A stretch of DNA of 64,000 nucleotides from an uncultured SAR116 cluster alpha proteobacterium (lineage in GTDB: Bacteria > Pseudomonadota > Alphaproteobacteria > Puniceispirillales > Puniceispirillaceae), in NCBI GenBank assembly GCA_902578815.1, contig CACHEI010000001.1, forward strand, positions 1 through 64,000. Direction: 5' to 3'. The notes under the pieces are model-generated. The model made no database searches, had not been told where the DNA came from, and saw only the letters and a list, made by a program, of their open reading frames with translations. Position numbers and translations under genes: made by a program. This document shows, piece by piece, positions 35,628-45,239 of this stretch; positions within the stretch are counted from its first letter, which is position 1, and each line of letters begins with the position of its first letter.

Positions 35628-36719
35628 CTAGTCGATCAAGTGGCCAGAACGATCCCGTTTGGTGTTCAGATAACGCTGGTTATATGTGTTGATAGGGCTT
35701 GTTAATGGCACGCGCTCACGCACTATGATCCCAGCGTCATCAAGCTGTGAGATTTTGTCGGGGTTGTTGGTGATCAGCCGCACCTCATTGATCCCCAGCT
35801 CGCGTAGAATTTTGCTTGCAGGTAGGAACAGTCGTTCATCGGACTTGAACCCAAGCGCATGATTTGCTTCGACAGTATCCAGACCAATATCCTGCAGAGC
35901 ATAGGCGCGCATTTTGTTGAGCAGCCCGATGTTGCGTCCCTCTTGCGCTAGATAGACAAGAACACCGCCCCCATTTTGAGCCATAAAGATAAGCGCCGCG
36001 TTTAACTGGTCGCCGCAATCACATTTCAGGCTGCCAAGAACATCGCCGGTGATACATTGCGAATGCAGGCGAACCAGCGGGGCTGTCGTTGGCACCTCGC
36101 CCCCGACAAGAACGGCAAAATGCTCTTCACCGCCGACATCAGCGCGGAACATCACTATCTCCGCCTTGGCATCAATAGCCAGTGGCACGCTAGCACGTGC
36201 GGCAATCTTTAGGCTTTCCGCGGCCTGTCTGCCATATTGCTCAATGTCACGTGCCTCGATGACAAGGATATTTTGGTCACGTGCCAGCCGTTCCTGAAAA
36301 ATGCGGTCACGTGACGGAATGCGGGCGAGAACTGCGCTGGGAATTAACTTGGCAATTCGCAGCAGGCGTGTGGTCATGTCAGCAAGAGAGCCCGGCCGCT
36401 CACCGACAATTGAGGCTTGCGCCCCCAGAATATCCGCATCTGGAACGCTGATTGCGATGTCAACTAGGGTAGAGATGGTGCGGTTTGCAACCGGGACAGT
36501 CGCACAGCTATGTGCCTCTCGCAGCGACCGTCCAAGGCTAGAAATGCGGTTGTCAGTCAGCACCAACATGGCCCCGGACCCGCTCAGTTGCGCCAGCGTG
36601 TCAGCATCACCATCACGAATTAATTCAACGGCACGGAATAGACCTGACTCGCCATTGGTAAGACGCAACATGATGATTCCACCCCGTCGCAACTCAGCTG
36701 ATGCCCGGTCAATTTTCAT
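35628..36719 (-). CDS. ribA: GTP cyclohydrolase II
   Basis: First step of riboflavin synthesis from GTP. The C-terminal half (from about residue 165) has the RibA core: PLVRLHSQCITGDVLGSLKCDCGDQL with the zinc cysteines, GVLVYLAQEGRNIGLLNKMRAYALQD, and LLTNNPxK-type LITNNPDKI. The N-terminal half resembles the partial, probably inactive DHBP-synthase-like domain seen in alphaproteobacterial RibA. I use the ATG at 36719 (MKIDRASAELRRGG); a GTG ten codons upstream (36749) is also possible. Confidence 0.93.
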   Translation of the reverse strand: MKIDRASAELRRGGIIMLRLTNGESGLFRAVELIRDGDADTLAQLSGSGAMLVLTDNRISSLGRSLREAHSCATVPVANRTISTLVDIAISVPDADILGAQASIVGERPGSLADMTTRLLRIAKLIPSAVLARIPSRDRIFQERLARDQNILVIEARDIEQYGRQAAESLKIAARASVPLAIDAKAEIVMFRADVGGEEHFAVLVGGEVPTTAPLVRLHSQCITGDVLGSLKCDCGDQLNAALIFMAQNGGGVLVYLAQEGRNIGLLNKMRAYALQDIGLDTVEANHALGFKSDERLFLPASKILRELGINEVRLITNNPDKISQLDDAGIIVRERVPLTSPINTYNQRYLNTKRDRSGHLID

Positions 36720-36854
36720 GTAGGCTTGGCCATTTATGGGTTTTGTCACGGTGTCAGCCTATCGGTGGTTTAGAAAAATCGTGTTAGTTTCGTTCAATTT
36801 AGTTAATATGATAATCATGGTTTTTCACCGGATCCTTCATTTATTGAGTTGCTT

Positions 36855-37586
36855 ATGAAAATGCAAGGTTTGTTAAATGAGGTGACCTTGAATTCGCTAA
36901 TTAGTGCACGGTTGTTGATCGTTGATAATGATGCTTTTCTGCGAACGACATTGCGTCAGCAATTGGAGGGTGAGGGATTCAATGAAGTTTTTGAAGCTTC
37001 GACCCTGCTTGAGGTTTTCGAAAAATTGCCAGAGGCCAAACCTGATTTGATCCTTCTTGATGTCTGCCTTCCCGATGGAAATGGTGTGGAAACCTGCCGA
37101 AAGCTGCGCGAGCGCGGCTTCACTAAGCCAATTATCATGCTTACGGCCCAGAATGCGGAAAATGATATGGCTGTTGCCCTCGAAGCGGATGCGAATGATT
37201 ACATCGTCAAGCCAATGCGGATGGGTGAATTGCTGGCGAGGGTTCGCTCGCAGCTCTCAAATTACAAGGCCTCGGATACCACAAAGTTCTCAATTTCTGG
37301 CCTCAGCTTTGTTCCAGCTAATAAATTGCTGAAATCAGCTGATGACACAAAGAAAGTCATCCTTACCGAAAAGGAGGCAACGATCCTCAAATATCTCTAC
37401 CAGGCGCACCCAGTTGGTGTGACTAAGAAGGAGCTGCTGACAGAGGTTTGGGGGTTCCAGAATGGATTGAGCACCCACACGGTTGAAACGCATATCTACC
37501 GCCTGCGACAGAAAGTTTGCCGCATCTGTAAAAAGCCATTCATCCTAACAACGCAGACAGGCTATTTGCTGGCATCCGTTCCTTGA
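36855..37586 (+). CDS. OmpR-type two-component response regulator
   Basis: 243-aa regulator with a receiver domain (LLIVDNDAFLRTTL; phospho-acceptor Asp in LILLDVCLPDG near residue 72; switch Thr in IIMLTAQ; Lys in DYIVKPMR) and a C-terminal winged helix (ILTEKEATILKYLYQ...TVETHIYRLRQKV...TQTGYLLA). No histidine kinase is adjacent, so it is an orphan in this window. Upstream there are 135 bases of AT-rich divergent promoter region shared with ribA. The target genes are unknown. Confidence 0.93.
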   Translation: MKMQGLLNEVTLNSLISARLLIVDNDAFLRTTLRQQLEGEGFNEVFEASTLLEVFEKLPEAKPDLILLDVCLPDGNGVETCRKLRERGFTKPIIMLTAQNAENDMAVALEADANDYIVKPMRMGELLARVRSQLSNYKASDTTKFSISGLSFVPANKLLKSADDTKKVILTEKEATILKYLYQAHPVGVTKKELLTEVWGFQNGLSTHTVETHIYRLRQKVCRICKKPFILTTQTGYLLASVP

Positions 37587-37634
37587 TGTCCAGCAGGCCG
37601 TTTTGCACTGTCTATGTGGGGACACTAAATAGTG

Positions 37635-37709
37635 TGGCTGGGGCGGTAGGATTCGAACCTACGATACACGATACCAAAAACCGATGCCTTACCACTTGGC
37701 CACGCCCCA
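37635..37709 (-). tRNA. tRNA-Gln (anticodon TTG)
   Basis: On the minus strand a full cloverleaf: acceptor TGGGGCG pairing CGCCCCA, D-arm GCCAAGTGGTAAGGC, anticodon loop TTTTGGT with TTG at positions 34-36, T-arm GTAGG TTCGAAT CCTAC, and an encoded GCCA 3' end. The outermost anticodon-stem pair appears to be a T-T mismatch. Confidence 0.96.
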
Positions 37710-37775
37710 ATTTAATCGTGGGGAAATCTAGCCGCCATTTTTCCGTCAATCAACCCATTAATTTGACCAGTCGGA

Positions 37776-39890
37776 TCAGTTGATCCTGTAAACACGGTAG
37801 TAGGGGTAGGCATTGATCAGCAGGGTGAAATGATCTGGGTCGGAATCACCGTGATAGAACAGCCTGTTGAAGGTCGAGTGATATAGCCTTTGGTGAATTA
37901 GGTGGTTTGCCCTGGCCGCGCCGTCAACCCTGTTGAACTGCAGGAAAAAGCCGCTTGGGTTGGGGTAATCAGTGCTGTTACCGCGCATGCCATCATCTGT
38001 CTCTACTACACCAGAAAGAACGGCTCTGCCATCAACTGTTCCGTCCTTAAGATTAATTTGCCTGCCGCTACAGTTTATAAGGGAGCCATTTCCAGTGCAG
38101 GCAATTTCCCTGTATTCGAGCTGGTTCGTGCCACGATGAATGGGCAATGGCGTGCCGGCTTCGCTGTCCCATAGTCCCAGTGCGCTAATGGAGGGCGTCC
38201 ACTGCACCATTTTATTGGTCAGCACTAGATAGATATCCGATCGGTTATGTGTTGGACCCTGCAAAAAGGCGTTGGCAAGCTTGGCGTTACTCACGCTTTT
38301 CTGAGCGAGTTTAGTTGTCCCATCATTACCAATATATTTTAGGATACGCGCGCTTTCGCTCTGATCGCCCGACATCAATGCGCGTGCCAAAAGATGTGTC
38401 TTGGGTCCGCGCTGCGTTCCTCCATCGACAAGGGTAGGAAGCTGGCTGAACAAACTTGCGGTATAGCCATAATCCCACCATGTGGCGATCACTGGGGTGC
38501 GGTCGCGGTTGCTTTGCCGGACATGGTCACCCAGAAACCTAAATCCCTCAACGACCTCACGGGAAAAGGCAACGTCTGGAACATAGGGTTTTGAAAGGGG
38601 GTTGAACGATACAAAATAGGTCATGGCAAACATGATAGCAGCAAAACAAGCTTGTGCGCTGGCGAGTCCTGTTTTGTATGTTTTGGCCCCTACCACCATC
38701 AGCCGGTCCAAAACATATCTGCCAAGAGTCAGCCCTAGCCAGGCAAAGCCAAACCAGAAAATAGGCGCTGCGAAAAACACCACCCGGTTGCCAAAGACAA
38801 TATTCATTGCCGCGAGACTAATTGCCGGTAGGAACACTACGGCGTAGACTGGCGTGAGAAATGCCCACCCAACAACTCCAACAACCGAAAGCCCGGCAAG
38901 CCAGATATTTCCGATAAGCGCGTTTAGAAAGTCGCCAGCTGACAGTGCTTCCAGTTCGGTGATGGTGTTGAGCGTGTTTGGCAGCCTCATGTGGCCGAAT
39001 GAGGTTATGGCGCTAGTGAAATCAGTGATATGAATGGACTGGCCAAAATTGAGAGTTCCAATCAAGGTAAGATAGACGGCGCCCAAAAGGGCGGCGCGTG
39101 TCAATGAACGGCTAAAACAATAGGTAAGCCAGACAAGAGCAAGCAGATAAAACCAGTTCAAAATGGGTTTTGGCCACCACCAATGAAACATATGTGTTGC
39201 CGCCGCCATCGCGCCACAAAGTGCCAACGCCAACCAGATGTTTTTGGCCCTGCCCGCCCAGATAATCAAGGCAATGATCAGATAGAAGAATCCAAGATTA
39301 AGTTGGTCGGTATCCAGCCGTCCCGCCGAGGTTCGCCCGAGAAAGGCGCTGGACAGCGAGCTGCCAACTGCTGCGATCGCACCTTCGGTCCAGAAATTGG
39401 CCGCACCAAAGGCGAGAATGACCGCCAATGCTGTCAGCGCTACCGAAAAGGGGAGCATTTGATGCGCCGTTACCGAGAGTGATTTGAGTGATGCATCAGG
39501 AGAGAGATGGCTGATAAGAACCGCCAGCAGAGGTTCATTAAAGAACGAACGCCGTTCAGTGGGAACATTGTCAATAAAATCGGGATAGCTGCGCTTTTTG
39601 ATTAGATTTTCGCTACTACCATGGGTTTTGATTTGCTGCGCCACCAGCAGGAAATAGGCAGCATCCGTTGTTGAAAAAGCTGGAAAATCCTCAACATAGT
39701 AGGTATCCTGCGCATCGTCCCATTGGTCATATTGCCAGACCCGCATATGTGCCGATGCAAACAGGGCGAGGCAGATCAAGACCGCGCTGGTGACAAAGGT
39801 CAGTCGATGTGTGGGCACTTCAAGCCAGGGTCTGTCCGTGACACGCTGGTGCCATGTTTTCAACCTTTGCAGATATGCACGAACAAACAA
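37776..39890 (-). CDS. STT3/PglB-type oligosaccharyltransferase
   Basis: 704-aa membrane enzyme predicted to transfer a lipid-linked glycan en bloc to asparagine in the periplasm. The N-terminal two thirds has about a dozen membrane segments. The C-terminal periplasmic part carries the hallmark WWDYG at residues 471-475. Catalytic acidic residues also align: Asp76 in STTDAAYF, DTD at 193-195 in RTSAGRLDTDQLN, and a TIxE-type motif (TITE, 309-312). The start is TTG at 39890, with a GGGGG run eight bases upstream. No flippase or pgl cluster is adjacent. Function as an N-glycosylation enzyme is inferred from these motifs. Confidence 0.87.
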   Translation of the reverse strand: MFVRAYLQRLKTWHQRVTDRPWLEVPTHRLTFVTSAVLICLALFASAHMRVWQYDQWDDAQDTYYVEDFPAFSTTDAAYFLLVAQQIKTHGSSENLIKKRSYPDFIDNVPTERRSFFNEPLLAVLISHLSPDASLKSLSVTAHQMLPFSVALTALAVILAFGAANFWTEGAIAAVGSSLSSAFLGRTSAGRLDTDQLNLGFFYLIIALIIWAGRAKNIWLALALCGAMAAATHMFHWWWPKPILNWFYLLALVWLTYCFSRSLTRAALLGAVYLTLIGTLNFGQSIHITDFTSAITSFGHMRLPNTLNTITELEALSAGDFLNALIGNIWLAGLSVVGVVGWAFLTPVYAVVFLPAISLAAMNIVFGNRVVFFAAPIFWFGFAWLGLTLGRYVLDRLMVVGAKTYKTGLASAQACFAAIMFAMTYFVSFNPLSKPYVPDVAFSREVVEGFRFLGDHVRQSNRDRTPVIATWWDYGYTASLFSQLPTLVDGGTQRGPKTHLLARALMSGDQSESARILKYIGNDGTTKLAQKSVSNAKLANAFLQGPTHNRSDIYLVLTNKMVQWTPSISALGLWDSEAGTPLPIHRGTNQLEYREIACTGNGSLINCSGRQINLKDGTVDGRAVLSGVVETDDGMRGNSTDYPNPSGFFLQFNRVDGAARANHLIHQRLYHSTFNRLFYHGDSDPDHFTLLINAYPYYRVYRIN

Positions 39891-39983
39891 CTGTTACGCC
39901 CCCAACATGATCAGGCATCGTTCCCATCATAGTTGCCGGAGCAGGCACTACTTGGAATAATGGTCACAATTAGCTGAATGACG

Positions 39984-40856
39984 CTAGATAATCTTCGTTG
40001 CAACCGCCCAGATGTTTTTCGCAAGAAGCTCACTGGCTGCTATCATACAAGCTTTCTGCGATGAATAAATGGCAAAACACGTTGCTCCACTACCCGACAT
40101 GCCAACGGCATCTGCGCCGTCCTGCGACTCAAGGATGGTGAGTAAGTCGGCGATCTCGGGCATCAACTGGCAGGCAGGTGCCTGAAGGTCATTGCCATAT
40201 TGCGTCAACTTACACGCGCTTGCACCGTCAAGTGCTTGAAAGGGTTTCTGGTGCGTCCCGGTCACCTTGGCGCTAGTCAGGGATCTGTATACATTGCCCG
40301 TTGCCAGCGCCATTCCCGGATTGGCAAGCAGGATGGGTCCGGCATTTTTGACGGTCAGCGGCGAAATTATTTCACCCACCCCCTCCATGCGCGCCGGTGT
40401 CATATTCAGACAGACGGGCACATCTGCTCCCAGACGAAATGCGAGCTGGTGAAGCGCACCAGATGAGAGTGGCGAGAGGGTGTGTTGATTGAGATAGCGC
40501 AGCAATGCGGCGGCATCGGCGGAACCACCACCAAGGCCGGAACCGACCGGAATGTTTTTCTCAATCATGATTCGTATCGGCTCAAAAGCTCCACCTTCTT
40601 GGCGGAACCAGTCCAGACAGGTAGCGCAGATATTGGTATTTTCATCCTCACTGAGGATTTTGGCAAAAGGACCGGTAACGCAGATTTCATCTGCCGCGGC
40701 GTGGTCGATGGTAATCCGATCACCAAACGCGGTGAACACCACCCCGGACTCTAGCGTATGAAAGCCGTCATCCCGCTTACCAGTAATGCGTAGAAACAGA
40801 TTGACCTTGGCAGCGGCATGGAGTGAGGCTGGAAAGATGCGGTCTGTCGGAATCAT
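39984..40856 (-). CDS. ispE: 4-diphosphocytidyl-2-C-methyl-D-erythritol kinase
   Basis: GHMP kinase of the non-mevalonate isoprenoid pathway. The 290-aa protein has AAAKVNLFLRITGKRDDGFHTLESGVVF at the N-terminus, the glycine-rich ATP loop PVGSGLGGGSADAAALLR near residue 100, and the C-terminal VGMSGSGATCFAIY. Its start overlaps the stop of the TPR-protein gene by four bases. This TPR-ispE pairing is common in alphaproteobacteria. Confidence 0.96.
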   Translation of the reverse strand: MIPTDRIFPASLHAAAKVNLFLRITGKRDDGFHTLESGVVFTAFGDRITIDHAAADEICVTGPFAKILSEDENTNICATCLDWFRQEGGAFEPIRIMIEKNIPVGSGLGGGSADAAALLRYLNQHTLSPLSSGALHQLAFRLGADVPVCLNMTPARMEGVGEIISPLTVKNAGPILLANPGMALATGNVYRSLTSAKVTGTHQKPFQALDGASACKLTQYGNDLQAPACQLMPEIADLLTILESQDGADAVGMSGSGATCFAIYSSQKACMIAASELLAKNIWAVATKII

Positions 40857-42640
40857 TGAGGGAAGCCAACGATTTCTGATGATGGTAACCCGTCTTTGAT
40901 GCGGGTGCGAAATTTTTCCCTTTCTATGTCTGTTTCAGCCAGGGATATAGCCAGCCGCCATTTAAATCGCGCCTCGTCGCGCCGACCAAGATACCAATAG
41001 ACATCGCCAAGATGGCCTGTTATCTCGGAGTCGGCTGGTTCGAGCCCGGTTGCCTGTTCCAGATATCGCACCGCTGTTTCTGCGTCACCAAGGCGAAAAT
41101 GCACCCAGCCCAGAGAATCAATAAAATAGCCACTGTTTGGCCTCAGTTTCACGGCCCGTTCTATCAGCGCAATCGCCTCGTCAAGATTTCGACCCTGATC
41201 AGCCCACCAGTAACCTAAATAGTTCAGCGCAAATGCATCGTCAGGGTTCATCTCAAGCGCCAGTTTCAGATGTTTTTCCGCAGCCTGTGTCTGATCAAGA
41301 CGTTCAAGAGTGACGCCAAGATTGCGATGCAGATTGCTGGTGCTGTAACCCTTCTCGTAGGCGGTTTCATATGCATCCTGACTGTTTCCGTAATCAGCAT
41401 TGCGGCGATGGCTGTCACCAAGAAGTTTGTAGAGATAGCCATCTTCAGGATTGATAGTGATGGCGTTTCGCAGAATCGAGACGGCCTTTGAAAACTGTTG
41501 GTTTTCATGGGCGATGTCAGACAGAGCGATCATTGCTGGTTGGCCAAGGGGGCCGTCGCTGGCAATGGCAGACAGATTGTCGATCGCGTCGCGGTAGTTT
41601 GAGCTTTTTACCTGCTGCTGGGCGAGAAGCAGATGCGCAACATCGTTGTCAGGATCAAGGAACCGCGCAAGCTGCAGCCTGGCAACAAGGATTTGTTTCT
41701 CAGACCGGCCCTGTGCCAACAGCGAAAAATCGATGATGCCGTGCACAATATTGGTGCGCAGTGATGGCGGCTCGTTTTGCGCCTCCAAAGTCAGCAATGC
41801 GGCAATGGTCGTGTGGTTGAAATTGGCGTCCAGGCGGAGGTCAATAAGTTTCTTCGCTGCCCTGTGTTCACTATTGCGAGCAAGCAACCCCGCCAGACGT
41901 ATTGCGGCTAGCGGTGACATTGGTTCATCCATAAGCTGCAAAGCGTGTCTGGTGGCTTCATCCGTCCGTCCCAAATGTTCGGCCATCAGGGCAGCATTAA
42001 GCTCGACGAAGAGATCAGGCGGTGTGCTGGTCTCTTCGCCACCAGCCTGTATTTTTGTCAAATGTGTAATGCCAGCATCACCCTGACCATTGGCGACAAG
42101 GGCCCAGGCCTTTATTAATGCCGCAAGTTGGCGCGAGGGGGAATGTTCGCTCATCGTGTCGGCAAGCACCATTACCGCTTGCCAGTCTTGGTCCCGGATG
42201 GCAATGGCCGTTGCTGGCTCGGCACTGAAGGCGGATGAGATGTTGAGCTGCTCCATCTGCCTGCCAAGCGCGGCTGCCTCTTTGATGTTTCCCTGATGAT
42301 ATTGTGTCATGAAGGTTTGGCGAAGCAGGTCAGCATTATCACTGTCATTGCGCAGCGTTTCGAGGAAGAAATTCGCCGACTGGTCAATATCGTTGAAATA
42401 GAGTGCCTGGCGGGCCGCCAGAAAATGACCAGCGCTGCTTTCCGTTTTTGACTGGACATGGCTTGCCTTGGCGGTGCCGTCAAGAACATCATCGCCCAGA
42501 TAAGTGCCTGTACAGCCGGCAAAACCAATCACCAGAACAAATGCAAGTCCAAAACCAGCCGAGTTGTGCGAGACAGACACAAGCCTTAAAACGGGCGCAC
42601 TGATATTAAAAAAGTGTCCCAAAGTTCGCCATCGTTGCAT
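40853..42640 (-). CDS. TPR-repeat lipoprotein
   Basis: 595-aa protein with at least eight TPR-like repeats, clearest in the C-terminal 250 residues (NLHRNLGVTLERLDQTQAAEKHLKLALEMNPDDAFALNYLGYWWADQG). An N-terminal hydrophobic stretch (FGLAFVLVIGFAGC) ends in a plausible lipobox, suggesting export and lipid anchoring. It lies between ETF-QO and ispE, a conserved alphaproteobacterial order. The function is unknown; a scaffold role is the usual inference for TPR proteins. Confidence 0.88.
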   Translation of the reverse strand: MQRWRTLGHFFNISAPVLRLVSVSHNSAGFGLAFVLVIGFAGCTGTYLGDDVLDGTAKASHVQSKTESSAGHFLAARQALYFNDIDQSANFFLETLRNDSDNADLLRQTFMTQYHQGNIKEAAALGRQMEQLNISSAFSAEPATAIAIRDQDWQAVMVLADTMSEHSPSRQLAALIKAWALVANGQGDAGITHLTKIQAGGEETSTPPDLFVELNAALMAEHLGRTDEATRHALQLMDEPMSPLAAIRLAGLLARNSEHRAAKKLIDLRLDANFNHTTIAALLTLEAQNEPPSLRTNIVHGIIDFSLLAQGRSEKQILVARLQLARFLDPDNDVAHLLLAQQQVKSSNYRDAIDNLSAIASDGPLGQPAMIALSDIAHENQQFSKAVSILRNAITINPEDGYLYKLLGDSHRRNADYGNSQDAYETAYEKGYSTSNLHRNLGVTLERLDQTQAAEKHLKLALEMNPDDAFALNYLGYWWADQGRNLDEAIALIERAVKLRPNSGYFIDSLGWVHFRLGDAETAVRYLEQATGLEPADSEITGHLGDVYWYLGRRDEARFKWRLAISLAETDIEREKFRTRIKDGLPSSEIVGFPQ

Positions 42641-42651
42641 GTTCCCGCCCT

Positions 42652-44286
42652 TTACATATTCGGGTAATTCGGTCCACCACCACCTTCAGGCGTTACCCAC
42701 ACGATATTCTGCGTTGGATCTTTGATATCACAGGTTTTGCAATGGACACAGTTTTGTGCGTTGATTTGCAACCTGGCTTCACCATCATCATCACCTTTGA
42801 CGACCTCATAGACTCCCGCGGGACAGTAGCGCTGTTCTGGTGCGTCATATAGAACAAGATTGTGGGAGATTGGTATTGACGTATCTTTGAGCGTCAGATG
42901 CGCCGGCTGATTCTCTTCATGGTTTGTTCCTGACAAGTAAACCGATGAATTACGATCAAAACTAACCACATTATCTGGCTTTGGATAACTAATCTTCGGT
43001 GCCTCGGACGCCTTTTTGAGGGCCTTATGGTCATGATGGTTTTTCAGCGTCCATGGCGCGCGACCTCGCAATAAATAGGTATCGATCGCGGCATGGGCAA
43101 GGCCCAGCCAAAGCCCTTTACCAAAACCAGGGCGAATATTTCGCACTTTGTAAAGCTCTGGCCACAGCCAGGATTGCTGCAGCCTGTCTGGGTAGGATAC
43201 TGGCTCATGACCGGGGGCCATTGTTTCAAGTGCCTCAAAAATCGCTTCTGCGGCAGTCATCCCTGATTTCATCGCGGTATGGGTGCCCTTAATCTTTGGC
43301 ACATTGAGGAAGCCGGCTGTGCATCCGACAAGACAACCGCCAGGAAATGTCAGCTTCGGTACGGATTGAAATCCGCCCTCATTGAGTGCTCGTGCACCAT
43401 AGGAAACACGGCGGCCACCTTCAAAAACGGAGCGTACGGCTGAATGGGTCTTGAAACGCTGGAACTCTTCGAAAGGCGAAAGATGAGGGTTGCAATAATC
43501 TAGTGCCACGACATAGCCAACGGCAACCTGATTGCCATTGAGATGATAGAGGAACGAGCCTCCGTAGGTATCTGAGGCAAGTGGCCAGCCAACTGAGTGC
43601 CAGGCTAGGCCCGGCTTTGCCTTCTCCGGGTCAATATCCCACAATTCTTTGATGCCAATAGCAAAGGTTTGCGGGTCCTTGCCTTCGCGCAAATCGAATT
43701 TTTCAAACAGCGTCTTGGTCAGATGTCCACGACAGCCCTCAGCAAAAATGGTCTGTTTGCCAACCAGCTCCATTCCCCGCATATAGCTATCTGTCGGTTC
43801 ACCATCCTTGCCGACCCCCATATCGCCGGTGGCGATGCCGCGAACCGCGCCGGACTCATCATAGAGGATTTCGGCGGCTGGAAAGCCGGGATAAATCTCA
43901 ACGCCAAGCGCCTCAGCCTGTGCAGCCAACCAACGGCAGAAATTGCCTAGCGAGATGATGTAGTTGCCATGATTGTTCATGCTTGGCGGCGTTGGCATCC
44001 GCCAGGCGCCTGTTTTGGTGAGGAACATGAATTTGTCATTAGTCACCGGAGTGTCGAGTGGGGCGCCCCGCTCCTGCCAATCTGGGATCAGCTCATTGAG
44101 TGACCGCGGTTCCAGAACAGCACCCGACAGGATGTGGGCGCCGACCTCACTGCCTTTTTCGATCAGACAAACCTCGATGTCGCGGTTGGCCTCTGCGGCG
44201 AGCTGCTTGAGTTTGATTGCCGCAGAAAGGCCAGAAGGGCCTCCGCCAACAATCAAAACATCGAATTCCATGGTTTCGCGTTCCAT
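42652..44286 (-). CDS. Electron transfer flavoprotein-ubiquinone oxidoreductase
   Basis: 544-aa flavin/iron-sulfur enzyme passing electrons from ETF to ubiquinone. FAD-binding motif [18 protein letters not shown] at the N-terminus, [35 protein letters not shown], and [29 protein letters not shown]. The C-terminal [4Fe-4S] ferredoxin-like part has CPAGVYEVV...[36 protein letters not shown]. Full length. It links fatty-acid and amino-acid oxidation to respiration; etfAB are not in the window. Confidence 0.97.
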   Translation of the reverse strand: MERETMEFDVLIVGGGPSGLSAAIKLKQLAAEANRDIEVCLIEKGSEVGAHILSGAVLEPRSLNELIPDWQERGAPLDTPVTNDKFMFLTKTGAWRMPTPPSMNNHGNYIISLGNFCRWLAAQAEALGVEIYPGFPAAEILYDESGAVRGIATGDMGVGKDGEPTDSYMRGMELVGKQTIFAEGCRGHLTKTLFEKFDLREGKDPQTFAIGIKELWDIDPEKAKPGLAWHSVGWPLASDTYGGSFLYHLNGNQVAVGYVVALDYCNPHLSPFEEFQRFKTHSAVRSVFEGGRRVSYGARALNEGGFQSVPKLTFPGGCLVGCTAGFLNVPKIKGTHTAMKSGMTAAEAIFEALETMAPGHEPVSYPDRLQQSWLWPELYKVRNIRPGFGKGLWLGLAHAAIDTYLLRGRAPWTLKNHHDHKALKKASEAPKISYPKPDNVVSFDRNSSVYLSGTNHEENQPAHLTLKDTSIPISHNLVLYDAPEQRYCPAGVYEVVKGDDDGEARLQINAQNCVHCKTCDIKDPTQNIVWVTPEGGGGPNYPNM

Positions 44287-44415
44287 TTCCCCAACCTCTA
44301 ACTCTTCTATTTCGCTTTCCGCTGCAAATGTTGTTAGTTTTTAGTATATATGACGAAGACTTCATACTGGCTTTTTTGCCACAACCCAAGTAAACGAAAT
44401 TCGACGGTGTTTCAT

Positions 44416-45228
44416 ATGTCTGCGAACGGTCCGACCCGTGACGAATTAATTGCCTGTCTTGCCTGGCATGTTGCCTGCGGTGCTGATGAAGCGCTTGGCG
44501 ATCGGCCGACGCATGATCAGACTTTTATTCCTCTGAAATCCTTCCTTGCAGACCCGCTTGCCGCTAAGGCTGACGGGGCAAAAACAGATCCGGTCCAGCC
44601 TGCTCCATCGTCGCCGCCAGATTCGACACTATCTCTGGTTGAGCCTGCCACAAATCAGCTGAACGCCATCACAACGCTCACCGACCTTCGTAATGCACTC
44701 GATCAGCTTGATGGCTGCGCACTAAAGAACACGGCTGGAAACCTGGTCTTTTGTGATGGTAATCCGGGAGCGCGTGTGATGATCGTTGGTGAAGCTCCCG
44801 GTCGTGATGAGGACCGTGTCGGCCTGCCCTTTGTCGGCGCTGCAGGCCAGCTGCTTGACAGGATGCTGGCAAGCATCGGGCTCGACAGGTCGACGGTCTA
44901 TATCACTAATTTGCTGCCATGGCGCCCGCCAGGGAATCGGACGCCGACTGCTGAGGAAACTCGGCTTCTTCTTCCCTATCTGCGCCGTCATATTCAACTG
45001 GCCAAGTCGGAATATCTATTAATTCTAGGTGGTTCGTCAGCGAAAGCGCTCCTTGGGACAAAGGATGGAATATTGAAACTGCGTGGCGTTTGGCGTGACG
45101 TTGATTTTGGTAATGGTGTTGTCCTGCCAACCCTTCCCAGCTTGCATCCGGCCTATTTGCTCCGCTCGCCGGCACAAAAACGCCTGTCTTTTGATGATTT
45201 GCTTTCGCTGCGCGCAAGACTTGCCTAG
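44416..45228 (+). CDS. Uracil-DNA glycosylase (family 4-like)
   Basis: Base-excision repair enzyme removing uracil from DNA. The 270-aa protein has a variable N-terminal 80 residues, then [17 protein letters not shown], motif [47 protein letters not shown] and the [13 protein letters not shown] motif B. I prefer the ATG at 44416; the frame is open from an ATG at 44350 but those 22 residues look non-family. It is divergent from ETF-QO and 11 bases before the transglycosylase gene. Confidence 0.92.
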   Translation: MSANGPTRDELIACLAWHVACGADEALGDRPTHDQTFIPLKSFLADPLAAKADGAKTDPVQPAPSSPPDSTLSLVEPATNQLNAITTLTDLRNALDQLDGCALKNTAGNLVFCDGNPGARVMIVGEAPGRDEDRVGLPFVGAAGQLLDRMLASIGLDRSTVYITNLLPWRPPGNRTPTAEETRLLLPYLRRHIQLAKSEYLLILGGSSAKALLGTKDGILKLRGVWRDVDFGNGVVLPTLPSLHPAYLLRSPAQKRLSFDDLLSLRARLA

Positions 45229-45239
45229 GATTTATTTCC

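Noticed and set aside
37623..37634. CACTATTTAGTG hairpin after tRNA-Gln as a terminator
   Set aside because: Five-pair stem with a 2-base loop and no T-run, too weak to call.
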